NCBI GenBank assembly: GCA_019914995.1
Contig: CM034130.1
Coordinates: 8,742,001-8,806,000 of the forward strand
Length of the DNA stretch: 64,000 bases
Source: Acanthochlamys bracteata
Lineage: Eukaryota > Streptophyta > Magnoliopsida > Pandanales > Velloziaceae
Direction of reading: 5' to 3'
The notes beneath the pieces are model-generated. The model did not search any database, was not told the origin of the DNA, and was given only the letters and a program-made list of their open reading frames with translations. A program made the position numbers and the translations under genes. Of this stretch, positions 41,573 to 55,111 are shown piece after piece. The stretch's first letter is position 1. Each line of letters begins with the position of its first letter.

Positions 41573-41827
41573 AGGGGAAAGATATTTTTATTTTTTTTAA
41601 ATAAAAAAAAATAGAAAATATTTTTATATATTTTTTTAAAAAATAATTTTATTTTTTTATTTTAAAAAAAATAAAAATATATAATAAAAAAATCTCTACA
41701 GAATTTTTTTATATTTTTTAAATTTTGAAATAAAATTTTTATATACTTATAATAAAATATATATTAAAAATATAAAACGAAAAAAAGTTAAAAAATAGCA
41801 TATAATAAGCTCAGTCAAACGCGCTCT
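41573..41827. mobile_element. AT-rich MITE-like element (GTTTGG family)
   Basis: Core AAAAATCTCTACAGAATTTT in the forward orientation; right end AGCTCAGTCAAACGCGCTCT. The left end is diverged (TAAGGGGAAAGATATTT). Confidence 0.5.
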
Positions 41828-43605
41828 AATACGTTGGTTGCTTTGACAAGCGTGCATGTCTCTATGTGTTGCCATGCCTGTTCTTGTTGTTGTTTATGTT
41901 CTCCAGATATTTTTGTTTTCTGGATTAGAGAGAGAGAGACTGGTAAAGTTAATGGGGTCAAAGTCTATGGCAGGCCTTAACCACTCTTTTCGTTCTCTGC
42001 ATAATTTTTTCCCTCTCTTTAAGCTGTTACTGGATGGAGTTAAATTTGTATTTATTGTGATCATTGAATCGTAATTTGCTGTTTGCAATATAGTACAATA
42101 CCAACTGTTCTTAAGGATCTCGTTCTTTTTAACATTTCATCTTACAGATTTGTAAGATTTGGTAAACTTTTGATATCAATTTTCTTATTCAGTAGTAGAA
42201 ATGTTATTACTTCAAAAAATTATTATTGGGTAAATAAATCTATCTTCATATCTTGTGCGGATTTGATTTAATGATCATAACTAATAGCTAGAAGAGGTCA
42301 TGTTGTTTTCCAATAAATAGTAAGGAAGTAATGGGCAAACTTTGCCTCTATTACTAAGGCAAGATAAGGGGAAAATTTTTGCCTTGTAGCAGACTTGCAA
42401 TGTTAATGGCAACATGGCAATGCCATGACTGCTGTGGCTTTGCTTGGTTTGTTCAAAAGAAGCAATCCAATTAAATGAATGAAGCGCGCTGTTGGGGTTG
42501 CTGTTGTTATCTTCTTTCAAACGCATGGAATTTTACTTTTTAGCGATGGACTCGGTTCCGTTACTATTACTGCCTTCCTGTGCCATAGTAGCAGTAACAG
42601 GGGATCCCTTCTGTGAAGGGCAGCAGTTTTTTAATGGTTTTGTTTGCCTTTTTTCTCAACAACAGTGTTGCTTGACCGCATTAATATTAGGATCTATTGA
42701 AATACTAGGGAAGGGAACACAAGATTTGAGTATTCAATAGTTTCTCCAAAAAAGAAAAGATTGGGCATTTAATAGAGAACATATATATATTGCTATAGGA
42801 GGAATCTTAAATAAAGGTATTCAAGTTCTGAATCCTATGAATCCATAGATTTCATATTTACTTGACTTTAACGTGTGTATTTATGCATAATCTTTACGTA
42901 ATTATGCATCTAAATACTCTCTAGTATAAAGATGTTGTGTTGATTAAGTTTAAAAGAAGCTTTCAAGCATTAATATTAGGTATCTAGCAAAAGTTTAGAG
43001 GAGCTTTCTTCTTATTAAAAATTGAATTAAATTCATTCATTACTCATCCGTGTAACTCTCAATGGAGAGAAATTTTTCGTGAGTTTCTAAAGGAGGCTTT
43101 CAAACAGGAATAGCTAGCTACTATACTAGTAGTAGTGAGCCAGTTAAGCTATTTATATATATTTAATGAGAGCAGTGAATTTATGTAAGAAAGAGATGAT
43201 ATGGTAAAACTAATATACAGAGATTACCATTTTAATGATCTGGCGATGCACTGCAGTCTGCAGCAATGTCTGCCCCTGTTTCTGATTTCTTTAAAATGTC
43301 ACAGTAAAGTTTTTCCAATGCAGGAGTTGTGTTACAAAAACAGGCAAAGCAAAGTGTTGCAATAAAAATTCATCAATGAATGAATAAGTCCAAAATCCAT
43401 AATGGACCACAATGCTTTGTTTCTGGTTAAAGGAAGGGGGAAAAATCTATCTCAACATGTAAAAGAAGAACTAATAAAGACTCTCATCTCATAAACTAGC
43501 TTTCAAAATAATTATTCCAATAGCATTTTTTATGAAAACAATTTTCACCATAACATCTTTGGAAATTCTGTTTTCCTGAAAAATGGTTTTAAGTTCAATT
43601 GAATC
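41828..43605. other. spacer, no gene recognised
   Basis: Non-coding as far as can be read. There is a short (AG)n tract at 41,926-41,940. No motif-bearing reading frame longer than 80 codons was found. Confidence 0.4.
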
Positions 43606-44119
43606 GGTCTGCTTGTTACCGGAGCAGTTCATAAAATTGTTAAGGTCAATGGATCACGGTTGTTTGGGGAGTCGTCTCCGTCGCGATCGTTGGTACAAAC
43701 AAATGAAACCATCACTGGATCTTCAGGATTGATTCCATTCTTGTTAGCTGCAATCTTTCAAGAAACTAAACCGCATTGCACACCAAAACAAGACGCACTC
43801 TTTGCTCTCGTCCAATTTCTAAATCTCACCATCAAACAAGCAGACACTGCTCGATGCCGGCGGATCAGCTGAGTATGTTGTTTTATGTTATCGGCGATAT
43901 GGATGATAGCACTAATGAGTCTATCCAACTTAATTTATTGTGTTACAAGAGAAAGCTGTATACATTCTAATGGTTTTTGCGCACAAGAGTTTCGGCGATC
44001 AAGCGGCAGTGTTACAAGCCGGAGCGACGGTCGGCATTGCTAGAATCACACTCATCGGAACACAGCTCGATCGCGAAGAAACACGCTTTGCAACTACTTG
44101 GAATTCTGCGAGCAAATAA
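43606..44119 (+). pseudogene. unidentified coding-like remnant
   Basis: Two plus-strand stretches read like protein, with more balanced composition than the flanks. From about 43,612 to 43,872 (stop) one contains LIPFLLAAIFQETKPHCTPK and FALVQFLNLTIKQADTARC. From about 43,970 to 44,119 (stop) another contains GDQAAVLQAGATVGIARITL and TQLDREETRFATTW. No start codon, splice pattern or family could be assigned. It may be the relic of a gene or a transposon-captured fragment. It could also be chance, although GC content and codon texture drop sharply on both sides. Confidence 0.35.
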
Positions 44120-44589
44120 AACCTTGAGAAATATGATTTGATTTTGATCATTCTTTGATAATAAGCAATCAAGTAGATATTAATCATATTATGATTATGT
44201 GTGTGGCTTTATTGCTTTTGTTAATTTTTTCAGAGGTTTGCGGCAGTTAATTAATTAAGGATTTTTACATAATAGGCTTCAATTATTTAAAATTTCATAA
44301 TAGGATCATTTTAACAGTTTTAGCATTTTGAGACTACATAGGGTAAATAAAATAGTCACACATCTTAGCATTTGGTTTGAGAGAAGGAAACCACTTCCGT
44401 GTTAAATGTAAATAGAGAGAAACTTGTGAATTGTGATGGCTATACAATCATAGAATGCTACCCTTTAGTAATAAAAGTTCTGAAGATATATTGAAAAAAG
44501 CATAATAATAATAGAGTAGTTTTTAACTTACAGTAGGCCTCGATATAAAAAATTGCGCTGGTCTGCGATTAGACTCTAGACATTTATAT

Positions 44590-44811
44590 GAGACGTTTGA
44601 AAATAATTTTGAAATAAAATTTTTAAATATAAAATATTTTTAATTTTTTAAAAACGAGATCTAATTTTTTAATTTAAAAAATAATAAATATAAATATAAA
44701 AAAAATTTATTACGTAAATTTTTTTAAATTTTTTAAATAAAAATATTTACAACAAATATATTTAAAATATAAATTAAAAAATTATTTTTAGGTAAGTAAT
44801 ACCAAACGCCG
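44590..44811. mobile_element. AT-rich MITE-like element (GTTTGG family)
   Basis: Left end GAGACGTTTGAAAATAATTT, right end GTAAGTAATACCAAACGCC, an imperfect inverted-repeat pair with a degraded family core inside. Confidence 0.55.
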
Positions 44812-46301
44812 GGAAGCAACATGCTGTTCCTTTGCATGCAAGGCCGGCCTCCTGGGGCACCTGTAGTTTATGTATCAATGCGCGCTGATGTATGAGATCA
44901 TATGCCTGGCAACAGCAGAATGCATGCATGAATATTCATAAACCCGAACAAGGCAACGTCGATCCATGCATCACCAGTTCTTCTTCGAAGCAAATTCCTC
45001 CACCAGCAGCAAGCAGATCAGCTGCTGCTGCTGCTCGACAGAGACATTCACTTGCCTCGCTCCATCATATATCGACAGAGTAAAGCGTCCACATCGTTAC
45101 TCTCTATCATTTTATTTTATTTTTTATTATATATTTTTTTAGTTGAAGTTTTAGCTAACTCTGATGATGAGAAAATTGTTTACTGGTGGGACAATTGAAC
45201 GCGCCTTTCAAAAGTTTTGCATCGGAAAGAGATCTGGCGAGACTTAAAGTCTACAGCAGCATATGCTGTAGACTTTCAGAGTCACTTGCATTATTTTTAA
45301 CGGCTCAACTGGTGTACACTAATGTTTTGTGCTATTATTATCGTTGTTCTTGTCGTTGTTTTGTGTGTTAGTTGTGCGAGCGATCGACCACAATGTTAGA
45401 TACATTTACTTTCATAGAGGTAGACATATATAGTTTCCCCCATTTAAAATGGAAGGTAAGAAAGTTATATATGTAGGTAGTCGATGAGAAGAGAAGGAAA
45501 GAGATTAGTAGTAATTCAAACGCAATCCATCTTATACAGGAAAGACCATGAACACCTACCTACCTTTGTGAGGATAGGATTCGACGCATACCACCTATCC
45601 TCAGTACAACAGTAACTGCCAGATGATCGAGATCAGACGCTAGTCATCAACCATGCTTTGCTCCAAAAGCACAACGACCAAACGGTACATCCAAAAACTT
45701 CATCCATCATAGTTGTGGAATTATCTGGTGGTACATTTCCTGCAGGGAAATTGTTAGCAGCAACACTCACTATGCAACGTAGAACATGGAATGAAGAAGC
45801 TCTACCAGTTCTCCCCTGCAGCTGAAAGGCACTAGATTTCATGGTCTAAACAGAACTGAACATACATCCACATCAATATTCATTGTGCAACACACATATA
45901 GCCAACACTAGTCATCAACGGATACAAATCAACAACTGTTGGGATGACCGCCTAGAGTTCACAGCAGTATAGAGACAAATGTGCTTAAATATTCTAGCCC
46001 TAACACTTCTCACCAGTACAATATAGCCTACTCCCTCTTAACAGATATCTAATTACCACACCAATTATCCCGTCTTTCCTATAGTAACTACTCATCAAAA
46101 CCATTACAAAGCAACAAAGAATATTCTTTATTTTTGTAAAACTATCTAGAAAGCACAAGCTTCCCTTTTTTACTATCCTTGGAATGTCATGATATCATCA
46201 ACTGCTCGAAAATCGCGAGCAAGACAAAATAGACAAGACAACCAAACGCAATGAAACTGTAAAAAGAATTGTTACCCTACCTATCCTTCTATATACACTG
46301 G
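44812..46301. other. spacer and 3' flank of the ORP1-like gene
   Basis: A short CAGCAGCAAGCAG / GCTGCTGCTGCTGC cluster lies at about 45,000-45,040. The part just left of 46,302 should be the 3' untranslated region of the minus-strand ORP gene. No gene was recognised. Confidence 0.4.
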
Positions 46302-49300
46302 TTAGTCCATAATTTCCTCACTTGGTATTTGACCAAAAATATCTGGGCAGCCGTTCCAACTTCCTTGTTCCCGGGCCTCCCAGTAGCCACCAATATAGCG
46401 ATACGTGTCTGTGGCTTTATCTTTTGCAAACCACCGAGGTTTCCAACCCCTCTCCTGCATCTTTCTAGCCTGCACAAAATTGCAACAAGCGAGACCATCA
46501 GTTTCAGCTACTTCTAGCTGCACTGCTAAATACAATAAAGAATAATATATACAGACGCAATTGAGTGTTATAAATATAGCCAGCAAGCGCACACATGTAG
46601 CACATGGGTGCCATAGAAGAAGATATGAATGTGTACACCTATGCAAGTGCTCGAGCAAACACACAATATAATAACACACACCTGGCGCTGTCTCTGCTCT
46701 AGCCTTAACTTCTCTGAGTTTGCCATCTCATATTCTCCATTCTCTAAGCTTCTCTGATCAGGTCTTAATCTCGAATCAGTTGGAGGAAGCTTTTCCTATT
46801 CAATTAGGCAAAACTATGTTAATAAGTTAATGAGCTTGCAAGTGTAAATCAGTGCCCTTTTACCTGAAGTCCAGGTGTAAGCTCATTGAGTGTAATCGCA
46901 AAACGGGTCAGATTGTAGCGAGTTGGGAATTGTGGAGGTTTACTACGTCTCCATAACAATTGCGCCTCAGACAATGACTCGGATCCTTTGCCCTTTCCAG
47001 ATATATAGCCATTGACATAATGCATGCTGTCATCCCACTTTCCACTTAGTGTGGCGACAGTCTTGTTGTTCCTATCTTGAACTATGCCGTGCACCTGCAT
47101 ACATTTAAGTCATAGTTTTGATATCCAAATGACGCACAATGTAGCATAGGAAGTGACAATACTAGAATGCATAAAAAAGTGGGATTCTTTTACAGCCTGA
47201 TCAACATACACCGAGGAACGTTTTCAACTGGAACTACGCATTAAGCACAAGGTGATATTTTCTAGTGGTCAGATCTCCAAATATAGACCAATAATACTTA
47301 TTAAGCTATTGCTGTTTCTTAAAATCTTATTCAAACGCAATTAGTTTATCTAACAAAATTGTGCAACACATGAGGTGTTATTCACAAGCAGGCGATATAG
47401 TTTAAAAAATCCAACTAAGCCCAATAACACTGGCTTGTGCCGTAGGTAAATCCAAAGAATGTGGTCTAAGATAACTATTCAGTATTGAAACTTGCAAAAG
47501 GTAGCTAGGATGTGAAGAACATGGTATTGAGGATAAGTATACTATGGACAAGATTCGAGCAAAAAAGCCATCAATGCTCAGTCTAAAGAGTTAGATAATT
47601 GTTACTTCAAAAATGTGTGGTTTTATATATCAAGAGCTTGGAATATGTGAAAGCTAGCTCAAAACATGATCACAAAATAACTTACAAGGTATAATCAAGG
47701 AACTAAACTAAGGAATAAACATCAACTGCTTTGTGACATCCCTCACATGACAAAAGAACAATATTTAATGCATCTCTATGATCAATTTTTCGAGATTCTG
47801 CATATCATAAACATCATGCTTCTAGTCTGTTATAAGATCAAGAAAAAGCCTTATAAACACAACAAGACAGCAATCTGAAAGAAAACTTTACCTAACCGTG
47901 TCATGAAAATAGAAAGGGGGGAAACCAACAACAACCCATACGATTCTACCATGTCTTGTCAGGTACATTACAATTACAATTTTGTTACTATCGAGCCCAT
48001 ACTGATAATTTTGAGTTGCCAGGGCCCTGTAACAGTTCGACATAATTCGGCACGCCTAGGATGTTTAACAACAACCTATCTACACAGGTTCTATATGAAG
48101 CAGATCTATGATATATATCCAGATAAAAACATTGTCATCAAAGGGAGTTCACATATTAAGATCAGGAAATAAAAGAAAAGAAAATGTAAAGCTGTTATGA
48201 AACAATTACCTGGTGGGGGTTCCGGTCTATTATGGACTGCTCTTTGAACTTCAGCTTACATGAATATTCACGGTTTCCTTGAATGCGCATTGTACCATAA
48301 TGATCACAGTATAGTTTTCCCAAAATAAGGTTGTATATGGAAGTTGTTACCTGATTAACATTTCAAAATCTTTACATGCATTACAAGAAAGAGGGGATGA
48401 AACCAACATGTTATTAACTAACTTTTTACCTTGCTCCACTGGAAAACTTCACCGTCATCGAACTCAAGAGTTAATATACCCACAGGATCAAGCTGAATTG
48501 AACGTCCCCAAAACTTACTTTTCAGATTGCTGTCGCCCCAAAACCTCCAACCTGTACCCTCACAGTGGCATGCAACAATCATTGGGTGATGACTGACCTG
48601 TCCAACAAGGACACCAATTGGATTTTTAATACCTAAAATCTTATTCCATTGAAGAGGATAAAGAGCCTATGCAGACAAAATAGGTTCAGCAAGCCCACAA
48701 ATTTCAAAAGCAACCACAGAAACACTACGACATGGTGTAAGAAAACTTTCTGAATTCTAGAAACAATTGGCCTAGACACAGAACTTTCATGAGCTATCTC
48801 CATATGAAGAATGACAGATATATTGTAAAAGTCCAACTTGTATGAATTAGAAGTACCTGTCTTAGACTTTTGGACAACATGCAGATGACATTAGCAGCAA
48901 AAGAAAGATGTTGCAAAGTAAGCTATATTGTGTTCAATATTAATAAATGCAGAATTAGATGCAAGTCTTGGATTATGAACCTTTTCTGAAAAGAAGCGGA
49001 TGCCTTTGTCTGGATAATCAGCCTCATAAGTCTCCCCCAAAAGAGGATTAAAAGGCTTGCAGTTTCTGCCCTCAGTAGAAGCATAGCCAGAAACAGCAAA
49101 TGCAGCAACATTAAGAATGCGCATAAGAGAATTACCCTACAAAACGGAACAAGGAAAATAAGAACAACTATGACACTACAAGCAATAACAACAACAATAA
49201 TTCCAACAAAAAGGTAAGACACAAAATATCAAGTAATAGACCATTATCCTCATTCAGCTTGTGCTGTAGTGTGAGTCTCAAGAACAACATCTCCTCATAA

Positions 49301-52300
49301 TAACTGCACTTGGTTTCCAAAGGAGAACGGAAACTCCAAGGTCATATATATTCAGGCCCCATATCTAACACAAAGTTCAGATTCATTATCCCATTTCACA
49401 GTCCAAACTTATGCAGCAACCAAGCATATCTGGTCCTTATTCTTATAATATTTTAATGTATAACACACTATCCTAAAACAATATTGGTCTATTTCAAATA
49501 TGTTACTAAAGTAATGATCAACAATATTAATATAAATTATCCTCCAGAAAAGAAAATGTAGTAGAAGATGATCTATGAGTAGATTAAGACCAATAGTAAG
49601 ATAGAAAAGAATTACACGCAGATTGAATCTTACTTTTTTTCCATATTCATAAGCTCGATCAAGAAGGTAGGAGTACTCCAGATCCTCAAAACATTTCTGC
49701 AAAGATGAAAGGGGCTCATTGAAAAATACAGGAAGACAGACTTTTGTGAGATCCTTCCCAATATTATCCTTTATCATTGACCAAAGACTAACTCCTTTCT
49801 CTTTTTCAACAGGATCTGGCAACTTTTTGCGTCTCCTAACATATGGGTAGTTAAACCCCACAGATCGCATGGAAGCATCAAACCCATGAACTGCATCAAT
49901 GCCATAAGGCTCCTCCTCATCTGTATCAATTTCAGGTCTGTGAATATCAGATGCACTGCTTTTAAATGAACTTGATGAGAGAAAATCCCGAGTATCAAAA
50001 AACGTATTATCTTCATCCTCGGTCTCTTCTTCAGCAGCATCAAGCCTTTCATTGTCATCATCAGTTTCACTTGCACTTCCTTCTAGAGAATGGCATAACA
50101 ATGAGAACTCACATAGAAATATAGATATTAAAACAGAAGAAGGAATGCACACAAATCCTTACTAAAAAAATGTAACAATAAAAGCTAAAAAACATCACAA
50201 TATAGTCTACTGGATTTTAAATGAACTAACAAGCAGACAATCACAACATAAACTAAAGACTAAACTCTAAAAGAACTTCAAATAATCCTAACACATAAAA
50301 GAGGACTAAAGAAACTCTGATATAAGATCCTAATAAAAGCTACCACAATAAGCCCACAATATGCAACAATGGTGCTAAAACAAAGATCTTATTGATGTGA
50401 AGTGCTGAGTAACACAAGTTCCTCTCATAAAGTAATTTCAGGAGGCATTGAAGAGAAAGGAAAAGGTGACTTGAGGAAAAATAAAACACTAAACATCAAA
50501 AATTAATATGAATATATACTCCTCAGACAGGTCGAGCATACTTGAAACAAAGTGATCTTGAAACTCAGTTTGAAGTATGCATTCCTCAAACCAACTTGGA
50601 AAATTAAATAGTGAGTCCATCTTTTACATATAGTTGGTGAAATATTCAAATGTTTGCGCATTCTTTAGATATAACTCAGTTATCTATAAATGCTTGGCAT
50701 GTGTACTGTGTCACGTTGCATTTTCACATCCACGCCATTGTTTCATAGTGTTTAAGTAAAACTGATATACTTAGGAAAGAGCTCCAACTAAGATAGTCAG
50801 TCACATGGATAAAATGTTAAGTTTGAGTAAGACCTAGATTCACATACTTACACCAACAAATGTGCATCTAAATCATGTTTTGTTTTCCACCTTCACTCAT
50901 GCTTGTCTAAATTAATATGAAGTATGACCAACTCTTATATATCACAGAAAAAATCATTTTATGGCAGTAAGAAGGTAACAGTCAAAGTAAAACACAAAAG
51001 TATATAAGCAAAAGGAAATTTCATACATATAAGGCACAAAAAAGTACGACAATCAGTTACAAGAATATGACTCACCACTGAACTTCTCCTGTCTTAATCT
51101 AGAAGCAGATTCATAATCTTTTGACCGTCTCTGGCTCTCATCAACAACAGTGTTCTCTAAGTCAACCTTTTCTGTCTACATAATCATGTTTGAAACATGT
51201 TATTTCCTTGGAGTGCGTATGTATATATGTATATATAAGAGTAATAAAAAGCTTTTCATTGCGAAGAGGACTAAGAGCTGTAATAAATGCCTGTAAATTA
51301 TCTCAAAAGAAAATTTAGGACGTGTGGCCGGCAAGTTTTAACTTCAGGAAAAGAAATGGGAACAAGTGATTCCTTTTCTAGTGTTTGATCAGTGAAAATT
51401 CTCTTTTGATTCCTATTACTATTCCCGAAATCTATAGGCAATTGATTCCTGATTTTTATTAAGATTTTCTTCTAATTTCTGCGTAGTTATCTCTTAGAAC
51501 CAAGTACTTATTTTCTTACACATTCTCTCTCATTTTATTCTGCATACTATGATATTTGAATATTAAATTATTTTTATTTATATTGTTGATTATTAATATT
51601 ATTTGTAATTAAAAATTTATTTTAAATATTGCAATTTTTATGTCATTCAGATTCCATATATCGCCAAACAGTTGAAAGGAATTAACCATTTCCATTCCAA
51701 TTACAGGACATTCCTGTTATTATACCCATACGGATTCCTATGTTGTAGCAAACACCCCCCAGTCAGGAGCCTTTGGAACAACTAATCCTCTGAACCAAGA
51801 GAACAAGGTTTGTGGTAGCAGGAAGGATCAAGAAATCAATGTAAACGAAGTTAGGGACAAATAATATTCTTCACTCTCAATAGGTTGTAGAAACACAAAC
51901 AAGGTCAGTGAAATAACATCCCTTTAAAAGGATTCATATAATGCTATATTCATTATCAATATTGCGGCACTTTACCTGCCCTGTCACACATAACCTAACT
52001 TATGTCCACTTTAAAAAGAATGACAGGCTATATGCATGAGAACAAAAGTGAAAGAAGTGGAAAATCTCTGGCACTCTAAAACGTGCAATTGAAAATATAG
52101 CGTGTTAACCACTCATGTCTAATTGAAATTCAATCGGTTATTAGGGGTTGTCAATTTTGCAATAAATTTGTTAATTTGGAGATTGTTAGGAACTTAGGAT
52201 CAATCTTAACCCAAAGGCCAACCACAAGGTAAAACAGGCAAGCTAGGAGAGTGTAGAACATCTGTAATCTCAAACAAACTTTCTTGATCAGAACTTAACT

Positions 52301-53518
52301 TTCACAAAATCAGGCAGACTTGATTCATGTAAGAGCCTCAAATAAGAAACTCTCCTTCCTTCACAATATGATATTAAACATTAAATAAATAGCTAAGATT
52401 ATTGAGCCAAAAAACATCTATGAGAAGACTTATCAAACCTCTAATTGGCGGAGGGTATCAATAAGGAGGGCATGCTTCTGCTGAAGGGCAATAAGGTGGT
52501 TCTGCACTGCTGCAAACTCTGACCGCATGATCTGCTCGCTATCAGCAATGGCAGTCTCACTTACTCCCTCATCCTTCAACCGCTGACGTAGCCGTTCAGT
52601 TGACACTGTGAAGCCACCAAATGGTGCCATGAGCTCACTATTTGAAACCCTCGGAAACATATCCTTCACAGCAAAGAGTGCCTCCACCCATGCTGCTCGG
52701 TCCTCCCTCGTCTCCGCCCTCAGGTGGAGCCGCTTCGTCCCAGTGAAGATCGAGAACCTTTTGTCATCCGATCTACTTTCCCTTATTGATGACACCTAAT
52801 GCCAAAATAAATCTTCAGATATATAAAAATCCTAAAGCAAGCACAAAATCAACAAAAGAGACACTAAGCATAAACAAATCCGACAAAAAGAAACAGCAAT
52901 GCCAATCAGCAGTGGCAAGATTTGGTGTACCTTGAGGTGGACTTCACCTACAGGCCTATGCCGGAGAAGAGAATGTCCGTTGCGTGGGCGTGAGATCCGG
53001 CGCATAGATTCCTCGCCAATAACTTTTGATCCTTTCTCGGTTTCCTTGGTGAGCGCAATTCGATTAGGTCCATGGATTTTGTAGTAAGACAGAACACCAT
53101 CCTGAAGCACGAACCACCGGGGGCGCCAACCTCGGCCGTAGTTCACCCACTTATACAGAATTCCCGAGATCCCATTCCCCACGATGTCATTAATCCTTAG
53201 CTCTCTATGATCCGCAGGATCATGATGGAAAGACGAACAGATGCGTATAGAAGTTGACTGGAGCAAATCGTGGGGGCGGTGAGGCCTTCGATGCAATCCG
53301 TTGTTATCGGAACCAGAGCTCCGTCGAGCGGGAACAGAAGCTGACGGCGTCAACGCCAATGGCGGCGGCGGAGGTGGCGGTGACATTAATGGTGGAGATT
53401 GATCTAGATCGTCGTTGTTGTCTGCGGAGGCGTCAGGGGAGATCGGGGAGGAAGGGAGATGTGGCGCGGCGGAGACGGGGGAGACAGGCACCGGAGTGGT
53501 GCAGCAGAATGGATGCAT
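46302..53518 (-). CDS. oxysterol-binding protein-related protein, ORP1 type
   Basis: Lipid-transfer/sensor protein with an N-terminal PH domain and a C-terminal OSBP-related domain (ORD); plant ORP1 members act at ER contact sites and endosomes. Ten exons: 52,931-53,518; 52,439-52,795; 51,076-51,175; 49,634-50,082; 48,981-49,136; 48,430-48,597; 48,210-48,350; 46,864-47,094; 46,682-46,795; 46,302-46,469. They encode 823 residues, near Arabidopsis ORP1C/1D. Residues 1-90 are Pro/Ser-rich. The PH domain starts [20 protein letters not shown] and runs to about residue 240 ([12 protein letters not shown]). A Ser/Asp/Glu-rich linker follows (about 340-420). The ORD begins near [20 protein letters not shown]. 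It includes [20 protein letters not shown], the ORP signature variant [17 protein letters not shown] (canonical EQVSHHPP), the glycine-poor sheet [19 protein letters not shown], and the end [19 protein letters not shown]. All joins are in phase without stops. Confidence 0.94.
51355..51700. mobile_element. MITE-like inverted-repeat element in ORP intron 2
   Basis: The left arm AATGGGAACAAGTGATTCCT (51,356 on) resembles the reverse complement of the right arm ending near 51,697 (AATGGAAATGGTTAATTCCT). Similarity continues about 25 bases inward (GTGTTTGATC versus CTGTTTGGCG). The interior is AT-rich and non-coding. Boundaries are approximate. Confidence 0.45.
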
Positions 53519-54909
53519 TAGAAAATCAACGGTGATCCGAAACCGTCGGAGGAGCTAAAAGATCACGCGGGTGTGACCACCGTCGATCTCGGAGTTTAAC
53601 AACAATCACCTCATCAGTCTTTTACTCTAATCACTCCATCAAAAATCGAATATAAATCTAACGCCAAATCTGAACGAGAAAGACTTGTGATAGAAGCGTC
53701 TGAGAATAGAAACAAACTAGTAGTTTCCTTCCGTTTCTTCTTTTTTTCAATTGTTACATATTGAAAAAACTCCCCTGAAGTACAAGGAGAGAAGGAAGAG
53801 ATGCTTATGGCAGGGGAGACTTGGAAACGTGACCAAAAGAAAGAGAAGAAAGAAAACGACTGGAATCACATGGATTTAAACGCGTAAGCAGAGAAGAACA
53901 AGGACCGCTACTAAACAAGACCAACAACGCCGGTTGTTGCTTCGCCGGTGAAAGTTGACCGACAACTGCCTGGTCTACCGCTGCAAAAAAAACAAGAAGA
54001 GAACTACTGCAATTACTGAACACCTGTTCTTTAAACAAACCAAACTTTGAATAAATGCATTCTACCTAATAAAAAACTTAATTAACAATTGTATTTGATT
54101 TTGTTTTTGGTTATTTGTTTATTACGTTGGGTATTTCCGTTACAATTTCGGATAATCGGTTCGGTGGAATATTATTATCTGGGGTGATTTCTCCCAAACG
54201 TAAACTCGCTGACGTGCTCGCACGTATCCTGACCGAACATGCGCGCCAACAACTCGCAATCACCACAAATTTAATTTCTTCGGCATTAGATAAAAAAATA
54301 CTTGGCTAGCTGGGGTTTAATTAATTTTTCCGGTCAAGCTAAAACAAAAGAAGATTGCCGAAATTGCTTCAGATCTACGAACTCCTTGTGCACTACTATT
54401 CACTGAGCTTGCTTTAATTCACATGGATAATATTATAGCTACGTAGACACAGATGAATAAAATACCATAAAAACACTTCATCTTCCTCGGTGATCACCAA
54501 CTGTGAAGCCTCGTCACAATCTGGAGACATCGTCGCATACGCCGGCCAGGTGTAAAAGTCACAATACTTATTATCATGCTGTTAACTAGAGTATTAAGGA
54601 AGGCATCTCGAAAAGAAGATAGCCGAAGAAAAACCACTAACCGACGATTTCTGATCAATTAGGTTGCAAAGTGGGCTTTTGTTTTGATTTACAATTTGGC
54701 GACCGGCCCGCATGGAACGCTCGCGGGAAGATACGGTCTGCCAGCCGGCAGCGAAAAAGTTGGGAAACGCACACTGCTGTCATCGCTAGAGCGTGCTATG
54801 CACTTCTTCGTGTTCCTTGTAAAGCCCACATGCGGGTTTGTACGAGGTTGACAACATTTGGGTTCGGTATTGGTCCGGACTTTGGGGACTGGTAGATTCA
54901 GTGGAGCCA
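53519..54909. other. 5' flank of ORP1-like gene
   Basis: Should contain the ORP leader and promoter. A GC-richer island at 54,690-54,890 holds a 74-codon plus-strand frame without any recognised motif; a regulatory or older inserted segment is possible, but nothing can be proven. Confidence 0.4.
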
Positions 54910-55111
54910 GAAATATTGCTTAAAAAAATTTATAACAAAAATATCTTTCTTTTATTTAAAAAAATTTTTATTTTTTTCTTTTAGAGAAATAATAATATGA
55001 TATAAAATTTTATTTTTCGAAATTTTAAATAATTTTATAAATATTATAAAATATTTATTAAAAATATAAATAAAATTAATAAATATTTTTTTATAAACTC
55101 TTCCAAACTCA
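54910..55111. mobile_element. AT-rich MITE-like segment
   Basis: Left part AAATATTGCTTAAAAAAATT, right part TTATAAACTCTTCCAAACTC; the AT-rich interior resembles the GTTTGG-family copies. Ends are decayed. Confidence 0.35.

Noticed and set aside
54671..54895. 74-codon frame in a GC-richer island
   Set aside because: No recognisable domain and no supporting context; listed only as part of the spacer.
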